Part shown: positions 17,403 through 25,382 of the stretch, one piece after another
How positions within the stretch are numbered: position 1 is the first letter of the stretch
How the letters are laid out: each line of letters starts with the position of its first letter
NCBI RefSeq assembly: GCF_016756775.1
Contig: NZ_JAERMU010000001.1
Span: forward strand, 344,301-408,300
Direction of reading: 5' to 3'
Length of the DNA: 64,000 bases
Source: Dryocola clanedunensis subsp. sulfonylureivorans
GTDB taxonomy: Bacteria; Pseudomonadota; Gammaproteobacteria; Enterobacterales; Enterobacteriaceae
Program-made: the position numbers and the translations under genes
The notes under the pieces: model-generated
The model's database searches: none
The model's input: only the letters and a program-made list of their open reading frames with translations
What the model was told of the DNA's origin: nothing

Positions 17403-17666
17403 CTATTTTTTCACGGTAACAACCATCAGCATCGCCGCAGAAACGATCACAATCAGAGCTAAGGTCGCGTGCTTGCTACTGCGCTGATTAAATAACGTCG
17501 CCAGTATTCCCGTCAGCAGTGAACCTGCGCAAACAAGATAAAGCCACTCGCCAGAATGAAACCACCCGCGCAGACATAATATTGTGGGGATTAACATTGA
17601 CCATGCTGTGCGCCGCCAGGATAACGCCGTGCGCTCAGGTTGCAATCCGGGGTCCCGGTCACTCAT
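17403..17666 (-). CDS. YidG-like DUF202 membrane protein
   Basis: This 87-residue protein begins with the DUF202 signature DPGLQPERTALSWRRTAW, also found in E. coli YidG, followed by three hydrophobic segments. It is shorter than YidG (about 120 residues). It overlaps the next gene by 4 bp. DUF202 function is unknown. Pairing of YidG/YidH-like genes with sulfatase-related genes is also seen in E. coli (yidF-yidG-yidH), which supports a link to this operon. Confidence 0.75.
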   Translation of the reverse strand: MSDRDPGLQPERTALSWRRTAWSMLIPTILCLRGWFHSGEWLYLVCAGSLLTGILATLFNQRSSKHATLALIVIVSAAMLMVVTVKK

Positions 17667-18052
17667 GGCTGTCCCTGCCAGAGTAAAACACCCAGCAGAA
17701 GGGCCAGCACGATGATAAATCCACCCAATAATAACACCGCTCGGGTATAGGGCAGATCGCTATCCATTCGCATGGCGTATTCACTTTTACGCCAGCGACG
17801 CCAGGCCAGAAATCCCATAGATGCGGCTGCGGTGAGTAACAGCAGCGCCAGTGTCATTCTGAGTTCCGGCGATGACAGATCGGGGGAAAACTGGTCAATG
17901 CCGACCGCTCCTGCCATCAGGGCCAGCGCGGTACGTATCCAGGCCAGAAAAGTACGTTCGTTAGCAAGCGTAAAACGGTAATCCGGCGTTTTCCCGGCCA
18001 GCCACCATTTTCCGCGGGGCGACGGTGAGTGGACATTATCCTGATGACTCAC
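17663..18052 (-). CDS. YidH-like DUF202 membrane protein
   Basis: The 129-residue protein carries the DUF202 motif DYRFTLANERTFLAWIRTAL (about residues 24-43) and three membrane segments. It closely resembles E. coli YidH, including DLPYTRAVLLL near the end. It overlaps the RpiR gene by 17 bp and the YidG-like gene by 4 bp, so it belongs to the same operon. No catalytic residues are known for the family. Confidence 0.82.
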   Translation of the reverse strand: MSHQDNVHSPSPRGKWWLAGKTPDYRFTLANERTFLAWIRTALALMAGAVGIDQFSPDLSSPELRMTLALLLLTAAASMGFLAWRRWRKSEYAMRMDSDLPYTRAVLLLGGFIIVLALLLGVLLWQGQP

Positions 18053-18917
18053 GTTTGATCCTTTCTTTTATCAGTAACTCTTTAATCGACAGCCCTGTGG
18101 AAGCACTGTCACGTAAATTATGCCGGGTGATTTCAGTACATAAAAACTCAATCATGAACAGCTGCGAAATACGCGTTGCGATAGAATCCCCCTGATAAGG
18201 GCCGGCGCTGCCGCAGGTGAGCAAAAAAGTGTCTGCCAGCTCGGTAAGCGGCGAATTTGGACTGTGGGTGATGGCCAGACATCCCGCCCCAGCCTTCTTC
18301 GCAAGGATGAATGCGTTCACCACCTCTGGCGTCTCACCGGAGTGGGAAAATGCGACGACCAAATCTTCTGGTTTTAGATTTGCGAGCTTCAGCGTCATGG
18401 TGAAGCGGTCGGTATAAGCCTCCGAGTCAATGCCCTGGCGGTTCATCTTGTCGCGCGCTTCCATTGCCGATAACCCTGACGCCCCGAATCCCACAAATAG
18501 CACCCGGTTAGCCGTTAAAAAACGGTCCACCACCGGATGGATGACGTTCATATCGAGCAAGCCGATGGTTTCCTTCATCGTCGTGTCGACAGTCAGAGCA
18601 ATTTTCTGTGCCACATCGTTGCGGCTGTCATTGAGGAAAATATCGGGTGACGACGGCAAATGCTGATCGCTCTCTTCCAGCAGCTCACGTTTGAGGGCCG
18701 CTTTCAGATCCAGCAAACCGGCGTAGCCAATTTTCTTACAAAAACGCACGATGGTCGCTTCACTCAGCTGAACCGCCTCTGCCAGCTTGCTGACCGGCAT
18801 CTGCGCAACCTGCGCGGGGCTTTGCAGGACGAATTCTGCAATGTGACGATCGGTTTCGCCCAGCCCGCCGATAATGTTGCTGATATAGACCCTGACATTT
18901 TCCCGGTTCACACTCAT
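18036..18917 (-). CDS. RpiR-family transcriptional regulator with SIS domain
   Basis: The start MSVNRE (18915-18917) has AGGAG upstream. The 293-residue protein has an N-terminal HTH_6 domain (residues 1-75; AEAVQLSEATIVRFCKKIGY) and a SIS sugar-phosphate-binding domain (about 125-265; LFVGFGASGLSAMEARDK and AFSHSGETPEVV). RpiR regulators sense phosphorylated sugars, fitting a PTS operon in which the imported sugar arrives phosphorylated. Likely operators are palindromes in the PTS/maturase intergenic region (23187-23236). Confidence 0.9.
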   Translation of the reverse strand: MSVNRENVRVYISNIIGGLGETDRHIAEFVLQSPAQVAQMPVSKLAEAVQLSEATIVRFCKKIGYAGLLDLKAALKRELLEESDQHLPSSPDIFLNDSRNDVAQKIALTVDTTMKETIGLLDMNVIHPVVDRFLTANRVLFVGFGASGLSAMEARDKMNRQGIDSEAYTDRFTMTLKLANLKPEDLVVAFSHSGETPEVVNAFILAKKAGAGCLAITHSPNSPLTELADTFLLTCGSAGPYQGDSIATRISQLFMIEFLCTEITRHNLRDSASTGLSIKELLIKERIKRESSG

Positions 18918-18969
18918 GACGTTTCTGCTCCTGGATGACAACACTGCGCGTATTCTGGCTAGCTGCGCC

Positions 18970-19842
18970 TCATACGTCTACCGGAAACCGCAGCCTGACG
19001 CTGAACACCTGGCTTTCTCCGGGGGCAAGCTGCCGCATTCCGCGTTTATGACCAGCCTGACCATCAAAGTCCGGCGCATCCGTCGTGCCTGCCAGCGGCT
19101 CAATGCACAACAGATCGGCGCCCGGCACGCCCCAGAGCGCCAGCCATTCCTGCACGGTGGTCTCCATGCTCAGTACGGTTTTTCCGTCCGACGAGCAAAC
19201 CTGGATAAATTGCTCCCGACTATCAGCAAAATAGACCGCACCGTCCGTGAAGCTGTCGGTTTGCAGAAGAAAAGCGTCCCGTGATGGCAGGTTTTCAGCG
19301 ACGGTGAGAGTACGCTGACGTGTGGGCAGAGGGCCTTTGACGCCGTCCCCTGCAAAACGTACCTGCCAGCCTTGCTCTGATGACAGCGGCAACGCAAACC
19401 CCGGATGCCAGCCAATGGAAAACCAGAACGGGGTATCGTCTTCATTCGTCACCTCCTGACTGAACAGCAGGCCATCATCCGTCAGTTCGACATGAAGCGT
19501 GACTCGCCAGTGCCAGGGCCAGACTGCAAATGTTGCTTCGCTGGCAGTCGCTTCCACAGTCAGGCAGTTTGCCGAGTGTTCAAGACAGCAAAACGTCTGC
19601 TGACGAAGAAAACCGTGTGCCGGCAACGGGTAAAACTGCGCCCCTTGCCAGATACCGTCATGGATCAGACGGCCAACAACGGGAAACAGCTGCGTGGCAG
19701 AGTTATTCCAGACCCCCTCCTGCGGCTGCCACATCCACTCTGTGCCGATAGCCTTGTCCCACAGGCTGCATAATTCGCCGCCCTGAGCCTGTACCGTTAC
19801 CCTGAAGCGGCAGTTTTCCAGATGCCAAACGTGACTTGCCAT
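18970..19842 (-). CDS. Aldose 1-epimerase-like protein (GalM/LacX family)
   Basis: The 290-residue protein has the beta-sandwich GalM-type sequence pattern. Recognisable elements are TQLFPVVGRLIHDG (residues 49-62), PAHGFLRQQTF with the conserved His, and FWFSIGWHPGFALPL with the second catalytic His. It would interconvert anomers of a sugar or sugar phosphate delivered by the PTS. It starts 5 bp after the sulfatase stop, a tight operon arrangement. Whether its substrate is sulfated is unknown. Confidence 0.85.
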   Translation of the reverse strand: MASHVWHLENCRFRVTVQAQGGELCSLWDKAIGTEWMWQPQEGVWNNSATQLFPVVGRLIHDGIWQGAQFYPLPAHGFLRQQTFCCLEHSANCLTVEATASEATFAVWPWHWRVTLHVELTDDGLLFSQEVTNEDDTPFWFSIGWHPGFALPLSSEQGWQVRFAGDGVKGPLPTRQRTLTVAENLPSRDAFLLQTDSFTDGAVYFADSREQFIQVCSSDGKTVLSMETTVQEWLALWGVPGADLLCIEPLAGTTDAPDFDGQAGHKRGMRQLAPGESQVFSVRLRFPVDV

Positions 19843-19847
19843 AAGCC

Positions 19848-21608
19848 TTATTCCGTTCTCAGCAATAGACGAGCCTGGTAAACCAGCGCTTTATGTTTGT
19901 CACCTGTAAAGCAGCGGTCAATCAGGGTGAAAATATCGTTCTCAGTGAGCAGATGCCCCGACGGAAAATGCTGTTGCAGCGCGGCCAGCGTAATGCCCTG
20001 CTCCGCGGCGGCGCTGACGACAAAGCGCATCGCTTCTTCGACACCATGGTGTTCACACTGATAATCAAGCCCTTCCGGCAGCGTCAGGCTGGACCAGCGC
20101 TCAACAAAAGCCTGCTCGCGTTCAGGCGACAGCTCATCCAGCTCAAAGCGAGCGTAAAGTTCAGGTGGGGCATCATGCACCTGCATCATGCTTTTGATGG
20201 CCTGTGCATAACGATACGCACGCTCACCATCATGCAGGGCTTGCATCTGCTGGGGATCTGAATGCAGATCAAAGAGTTTGTCGCCAAAACGCCACGGGTT
20301 GAGATAACCGAACGCGGCCGGGATCTGCATGACCTGTGCTCCCTGAGTGAAATCAAACCCCGGATGGATACGAATGTCCTGAAGCTCGCTGACCTTAAAC
20401 ATGCTGTCAATACGGGTAGGCATCAGGGTGTATTCATACAGATTGCTTTTGCTTTCATCACGTGGGCAGCGCATGTAAACATAGTCGCCGTCGGTCACAT
20501 TGATGTGTCCCCCAAAGTAGCCGAACAATGCGTGTTCCCGTACCGGGGTGTCATTCTCCACTGCGGCCCGTAAGGGTTTCCCGGTCATGGACGGTGGGCG
20601 AGGAATATCAAAGTACTCCAGCAGAGTTGCCGGAATATCGACCGTCTGTGCCAGAGCACGGCGACGCACACCTTCTGCCTTACTGCGCGGATCGCGGATA
20701 AAGAACGGCGTGTTGGCAATCTCGTTATACACCGGCATGATGTTTTTGCCCCACCACTGGTGCTCGCCCAGCAGGAAACCGTGATCCGTACAGACGATAA
20801 ACAGGGTATCTTCCCAGAGGTTGAGGGCTTTGAGCTTGTCCATCACCTGGCCCAGATAGTCATCACACATGGTGATCAGCGCCTGGTAAAACTTCCGCAC
20901 CTTATCGTCATCCTTTCCCCCTGGCGCGCCACAGTAGTACGGCACCCAGCCGTCAAACTCACCGGGCTGACAACCGTACTGTGCCAGATATTTTTCCGGG
21001 ACAAAGAAAGGCTCATGAGGATCGAAACATTCGATTTGCAGGAACCAGTTGTCCTGATGCTGGTTGGTTTCCAGAAACTCCATGCCGGCGCTGATGGTGC
21101 GGTGTGTGAAATGCTCTTCCTGGGTCGGCATTGCAGCACGATTAATCAGGTCCTGAGTCATTCGTCCACTGCGCCGACGCAGAGTTTCCGCATCCTCCAT
21201 GCCCTGCCAGTTGATGGTGGGTTTCTCCACCTGCCCTTTCCAGCAGTCCCCTTCCTGGCCCCGGATGAACTCAAAGGTGGAATAGCGGGTGTGATAGGTA
21301 GCCCCGCCATCACGCCAGTAATGTTTATGGTCAGTGACCATATGGGTATGCACACCCGCCTGTTTCAGTGCCTGAAACGTAGAAAAATCAAACGGCTCCA
21401 GCGGTCCCCAGCTGCGGTGCAGGAAGTTGTAACGCCCGGTATGCAGCTCACGACGAGCGGGCATGCAGGGCATGCTGCCGACATAGAAACGATCAAACTG
21501 CGCCGACTCCTCTGCCAGTCGGGTAAAGTTTGGGGTAATGGCATCGCCTCCATAAGGGGCGAGATGGTTACGCGTCAGCGTATCAAACATCAGCATGACT
21601 GCTTTCAT
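19848..21608 (-). CDS. Cytoplasmic Cys-type sulfatase (alkaline phosphatase superfamily)
   Basis: This 586-residue enzyme has the sulfatase signature C48-M-P-A-R52 followed by RELHTG, in which Cys48 would be oxidised to formylglycine. Metal ligands are visible in MFDTLTRNHLAPYG and in CTDHGFLLGEHQWWGKN. No signal peptide is present, so the enzyme should act in the cytoplasm, unusual for a sulfatase and consistent with a substrate imported by the adjacent PTS permease. The radical-SAM maturase at 23321 is its likely activator. The related phosphonate-monoester hydrolase group has similar motifs, so a phosphodiester or phosphonate substrate remains possible. Confidence 0.85.
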   Translation of the reverse strand: MKAVMLMFDTLTRNHLAPYGGDAITPNFTRLAEESAQFDRFYVGSMPCMPARRELHTGRYNFLHRSWGPLEPFDFSTFQALKQAGVHTHMVTDHKHYWRDGGATYHTRYSTFEFIRGQEGDCWKGQVEKPTINWQGMEDAETLRRRSGRMTQDLINRAAMPTQEEHFTHRTISAGMEFLETNQHQDNWFLQIECFDPHEPFFVPEKYLAQYGCQPGEFDGWVPYYCGAPGGKDDDKVRKFYQALITMCDDYLGQVMDKLKALNLWEDTLFIVCTDHGFLLGEHQWWGKNIMPVYNEIANTPFFIRDPRSKAEGVRRRALAQTVDIPATLLEYFDIPRPPSMTGKPLRAAVENDTPVREHALFGYFGGHINVTDGDYVYMRCPRDESKSNLYEYTLMPTRIDSMFKVSELQDIRIHPGFDFTQGAQVMQIPAAFGYLNPWRFGDKLFDLHSDPQQMQALHDGERAYRYAQAIKSMMQVHDAPPELYARFELDELSPEREQAFVERWSSLTLPEGLDYQCEHHGVEEAMRFVVSAAAEQGITLAALQQHFPSGHLLTENDIFTLIDRCFTGDKHKALVYQARLLLRTE

Positions 21609-21622
21609 AAGACGTCTCTTCT

Positions 21623-23164
21623 TTATGAACCGATAAATTCTTCAACTTCGTTTTTGATCAGTGTGACATGGGGACCGTAGACCACCTGAACCCCCTCCCC
21701 GCGGATAAATGCACCACGGCTGCCGAGCTGTTTGAAATCATCTATTTTGACATTCAGAGGATTTTTAACCGTGATGCGCAGGCGGGTGGCGCAGCAGTCC
21801 ACGTCGACAATATTGTTCGTTCCCCCCAGGGCTTCAACGATGCCTGCGGCACGTTCATTTCCAACCAGCGTGTTCTCTACGGGGGCGTCATCGTTTTCAT
21901 CTTCACGCCCCGGCGTTTTTAGCTGGCGCCATTTGATCAGGGAACGGAAAGAGAAGTAGTACAGACAGAACATCACCACGCCCAGCGGCAGCATCAACAC
22001 CCAGTTAGTTTTGGCATTGCCCTGAAGCACGCCGAATAACAGGAAGTCGATAAGGCCACCGGAGAAAGTCTGCCCAACGGTGATTTGCAGGATATGGGTC
22101 ATCATGAAGGCCACGCCGGTCAAGACGATATGCACGCCGTACAACAGCGGCGCGCAAAACATGAAGGCAAACTCCAGCGGCTCGGTAATTCCGGTGACAA
22201 AGGCGGTCAGCGCTGCGGACAGCATCAGGCTGGCCACTTTTTTGCGGTTTTCAGGACGAGCTGAATGATAAATAGCCAGCGCGGCACCAGGCAGACCAAA
22301 CATAAAGTCAGCGAAGCGACCCGCCATAAAACGTGACACGCCGATGTAGTACTGAGTCACGGAAGGATCCGCGAGCTGGGCAAAGAAAATTTTCTGCGTC
22401 CCCTGGACCAGATGCCCGTTAACGACGGCTTCTCCCCCTACGCTGGTCAGCCAGAATGGCAGGTAGAAGAGATGATGCAGACCAAGCGGGATAAGGCATT
22501 TCAGGATCATGCCGTAGACGAAGGTGCCGATATAACCCGTACTTTCGACCAGCCCGCCCAGATGCGTGATGCCAGCCTGAATATGCGGCCATACCCAGAA
22601 CAGCGCCACGCCGAGGAAAATGGCAAAAAAGGAGCTGACAATCGGCACGAAACGGGACCCGCTAAAGAAAGCCAGCAGGTTCGGCAATTCCGTTTTACCA
22701 AATCGTTTATGCACCCAGAATGCCAGCAGGCCGCTCATGATGCCCCCCATCACCCCGGTTTGTAATGTGGTGATACCCATGACGCTGGCCTGCCCGGCAG
22801 CGGCAAGATTTTCGGTTGCCAGCTCACCTGAAAGCAGTAATGAAGCATTGATCGCTTTATTCATCACGATAAAGCACAGCACGGCGGCAAGCCCCGCCGT
22901 TCCCTTGTCGCTGCGTGCCATGCCAACGGCAATCCCCACCGCAAACAACAGCGCCAGGTTGTCAAAAACCACGCTGCCGCAAAGCTTCATCACGGTAAAG
23001 ATGGCCTGAACCGTATGGTTATCCAGTACAGGATAAGTTGATATGGTGACCGGATTAGTGAATACGCCGCCAAATCCCAGCAGCAAACCGGCTGCTGGCA
23101 GGACAGCAATCGGTAGCATAAAAGATTTTCCCAGATTTTGTGCTCCGGCAAATAATTTGCTCAT
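21623..23164 (-). CDS. PTS EIICB sugar permease (glucose/GlcNAc superfamily)
   Basis: The 513-residue protein has an EIIC membrane domain (residues 10-410; GITEPLEFAFMFCAPLLYGV is the conserved substrate-site loop). An EIIB domain carries the phosphorylatable Cys in DVDCCATRLRI (near residue 455). No EIIA domain is fused, so a general EIIA such as Crr probably serves it. It imports and phosphorylates a sugar. Operon partners suggest a sulfated amino sugar or hexose, but specificity cannot be read from the sequence. It is the first gene of the operon, divergent from the maturase gene. Confidence 0.93.
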   Translation of the reverse strand: MSKLFAGAQNLGKSFMLPIAVLPAAGLLLGFGGVFTNPVTISTYPVLDNHTVQAIFTVMKLCGSVVFDNLALLFAVGIAVGMARSDKGTAGLAAVLCFIVMNKAINASLLLSGELATENLAAAGQASVMGITTLQTGVMGGIMSGLLAFWVHKRFGKTELPNLLAFFSGSRFVPIVSSFFAIFLGVALFWVWPHIQAGITHLGGLVESTGYIGTFVYGMILKCLIPLGLHHLFYLPFWLTSVGGEAVVNGHLVQGTQKIFFAQLADPSVTQYYIGVSRFMAGRFADFMFGLPGAALAIYHSARPENRKKVASLMLSAALTAFVTGITEPLEFAFMFCAPLLYGVHIVLTGVAFMMTHILQITVGQTFSGGLIDFLLFGVLQGNAKTNWVLMLPLGVVMFCLYYFSFRSLIKWRQLKTPGREDENDDAPVENTLVGNERAAGIVEALGGTNNIVDVDCCATRLRITVKNPLNVKIDDFKQLGSRGAFIRGEGVQVVYGPHVTLIKNEVEEFIGS

Positions 23165-23186
23165 ACAAGCCCCTGATGTTGGTGTT

Positions 23187-23236
23187 ATGAAGTTTATATT
23201 TCATGTTATAGTCAAATCAACGAAAACTATGTTTCG
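23187..23236. promoter_or_regulatory. Palindromes in PTS/maturase divergent promoter region (candidate RpiR operators)
   Basis: Two inverted repeats occur in the 156-bp region between the divergent genes: ATGAA-N8-TTCAT (23187-23204) and CGAAA-N6-TTTCG (23221-23236). RpiR-family operators are usually such short A/T-rich palindromes near the controlled promoters. Assignment to the RpiR regulator of this locus is inferred. Confidence 0.45.
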
Positions 23237-23320
23237 ATCCTTTGCGCTCAATGTCAAAACGCAGTGATAAAAAAGTGAGCAATGTCACTAAACTTAACAG
23301 GTGTATACCCTGGAGGGAGT

Positions 23321-24538
23321 ATGAAGCGACCCTTTCATCTGATGGCCAAACCGGTCAGCTACCAATGCAACATAGCCTGTGACTACTGTTTCTATCTGGA
23401 AAAAGACCAGGGCACGTTGAAACCCCGGAAAGCCGAAAGACATATGGATGACGCCACGCTTGAGAGCTATGTGCGCCAGTACATTGCAGCAAATCCGGGG
23501 CAGGAAATTGAATTTACCTGGCAAGGCGGTGAACCGACTCTCGCGGGTCTGGCGTTCTATGAAAAGGCTCTGCAGTTCCAGCACAAACACGCTCAGGGCA
23601 AACGTATAAGCAACAGTATTCAGACCAACGGTGTACTGATCGATGAGGCGTGGGCCGCTTTTCTTGCGAAACATAACTTTCTGGTGGGGCTGTCCATTGA
23701 TGGGCCGTCATGGCTGCATGACCGCTATCGTAAAACCCGTAGCCAACAGTCCGTCTTCGACAAAGTGGTACGAGCAATGACGCTGCTGAAGCAGCATCGG
23801 GTGGAGGTGAATGTTTTAACGGTCGTCAACAACGTGACCGCAGAACACCCGCTTGAAATTTATCAGTTTCTGACACGTGAACTGGGCGCGGAATATGTCC
23901 AGTTCATTCCTGCGGTTGAGCAAAGGCCCCTGAACGAAAAATATGGCGAGCTGCTTTATCCCCAGTCGCTGTCGGGAAGTTCTGTCACTGAATGGTCGGT
24001 ATCCGGCGAACAATGGGGAGCTTTTATTAACACCGTATTCGATGAATGGGTTCGTCATGATGTTGGCCGGGTCTATATCCAGCTGTTCGACAGCGCGCTT
24101 GCCGCCTGGCTCGGTGAGAAACCCTCGCTGTGTGTGATGCAGTCATCCTGCGGTTTCGGGCTGGTTGTTGAGCAAAACGGGGACGTTTACAGCTGTGACC
24201 ATTATGTCTACCCGGAGCATAAACTGGGTAATCTTCGTCGCGACAGCCTGGAAAAAATGGCCAACAGCAAACAGCAGCGAAAGTTCGGGCTGGCTAAAAA
24301 CAAGGTGTCAGGCGAGTGCGAACGTTGTGAATGGCGTTTTGCCTGTCATGGGGGCTGCCCAAAACATCGTATCCATAAAACGGGAGAGCGCTGGCATAAC
24401 CATCTTTGCGCAGGGTATAAGGCCATGTTCAGCCATATGGATCCTTATATGCGCTATATGGCGGAGCAAATACGACAGCGTCAGCCTCCGGCCAGCATTA
24501 TGACAGTGGCGGCAAATATTGCGGGGCAGCATCGCTGA
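23321..24538 (+). CDS. Anaerobic sulfatase-maturating enzyme (radical SAM, SPASM)
   Basis: The start MKRPFHLM (23321) has GGAGG directly upstream. The 405-residue enzyme has the radical-SAM cluster motif C16-x3-C20-x2-C23 (CNIACDYC). The SPASM region with auxiliary-cluster cysteines includes CGFGLVVEQNGDVYSCDHYV, CERCEWRFACHGGCPKHR and HLCAGY. It converts the active-site Cys or Ser of a sulfatase into formylglycine. Divergent orientation from the PTS-sulfatase operon makes the 19848-21608 sulfatase its natural substrate. Confidence 0.93.
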   Translation: MKRPFHLMAKPVSYQCNIACDYCFYLEKDQGTLKPRKAERHMDDATLESYVRQYIAANPGQEIEFTWQGGEPTLAGLAFYEKALQFQHKHAQGKRISNSIQTNGVLIDEAWAAFLAKHNFLVGLSIDGPSWLHDRYRKTRSQQSVFDKVVRAMTLLKQHRVEVNVLTVVNNVTAEHPLEIYQFLTRELGAEYVQFIPAVEQRPLNEKYGELLYPQSLSGSSVTEWSVSGEQWGAFINTVFDEWVRHDVGRVYIQLFDSALAAWLGEKPSLCVMQSSCGFGLVVEQNGDVYSCDHYVYPEHKLGNLRRDSLEKMANSKQQRKFGLAKNKVSGECERCEWRFACHGGCPKHRIHKTGERWHNHLCAGYKAMFSHMDPYMRYMAEQIRQRQPPASIMTVAANIAGQHR

Positions 24539-24635
24539 TCCGCTAATATTCAAAAGAGATTCTCCTGACAAAGCAAAAGAATATACGGGGCACGGATTTA
24601 CCGTTTAACCACCAGGCCATGGACGGCAACAAAAC

Positions 24636-25319
24636 CTATTCCCTTTGGCTGGCTGGACTGGCGTAGAGCGCTGTGTATACGCATCCCTTTTCAAACAGAT
24701 ACTCCCCGCGCCAGACGCCCCCCGCAACCTGACAATAAAATTGCCTTAGCTCAGATGACAGAGCTACGAGCCTGATGCCGTGAAAATCTCGCATGGGGTG
24801 GCGACGGGATAATGCCTTGTACACGCTCTCCTTTGCCGAAAACGCCAGGGTTAGCGCGGCATGAAAAGCCAGCGGCAAGCCCTTTAAATATCGATATTCT
24901 TCGGCGTCGAGGATGGCCGGATGTAAAACCTCCGCCTCTTCCGGGGCAATCAGGTTTTCAACGTCGATGCCGATGCTCGCCGCCACTGGCGAGGCGACTG
25001 TGGCGCAGAGTGCGATCTTATCCGTATGGCTGATAGATCCATATACGCCCGGCGGCCAGAGCGGAACGCCTTGTTCGTTAGCCAATAAAGGCGCTTTGCC
25101 GCAGCCGTTTTTAAGTAGCTGCTGCTGAGCCAGCCAGCGTCCCGCCAGATATTCAGCCCGGCGTGACTTTGCGGCATGGCGCAACGCGTCAGGGAAAGTG
25201 ATGCCATAAAAATCAAAAAGGTTGTCATCGTAGTGCGCGAGCTGAAAAGCGCAGCGTGCAACGGCGACCGGCAGCAACCGCAGCGAAATGGGGAATAATG
25301 GTTGAATAAAATTTGTCAT
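24636..25319 (-). CDS. 4'-phosphopantetheinyl transferase (EntD/Sfp type)
   Basis: The 227-residue protein has the family motifs GSISHTDKIALC, SIGIDVENL (Mg-binding Asp and Glu) and FSAKESVYKAL (WxxKE-like helix). It attaches the phosphopantetheine arm to carrier domains. It follows the NRPS gene by 63 bp, so it should activate the two T domains of that synthetase. The intervening gap holds a GC-rich inverted repeat (CTGGCCC-GTTC-GGGCCAG near 25336). It is not the chromosomal entD, which sits in the enterobactin cluster. Confidence 0.93.
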   Translation of the reverse strand: MTNFIQPLFPISLRLLPVAVARCAFQLAHYDDNLFDFYGITFPDALRHAAKSRRAEYLAGRWLAQQQLLKNGCGKAPLLANEQGVPLWPPGVYGSISHTDKIALCATVASPVAASIGIDVENLIAPEEAEVLHPAILDAEEYRYLKGLPLAFHAALTLAFSAKESVYKALSRRHPMRDFHGIRLVALSSELRQFYCQVAGGVWRGEYLFEKGCVYTALYASPASQRE

Positions 25320-25382
25320 CGCACGCCTGTCAATACTGGCCCGTTCGGGCCAGCTCGGGCCAGTTTGAAAGAGAAAGAGGCG

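Noticed and set aside
20760..21680. 306-codon open frame on the plus strand opposite the cytoplasmic sulfatase
   Set aside because: It is complementary to the sulfatase and overlaps the PTS gene end. It has no family pattern and no ribosome site that fits.
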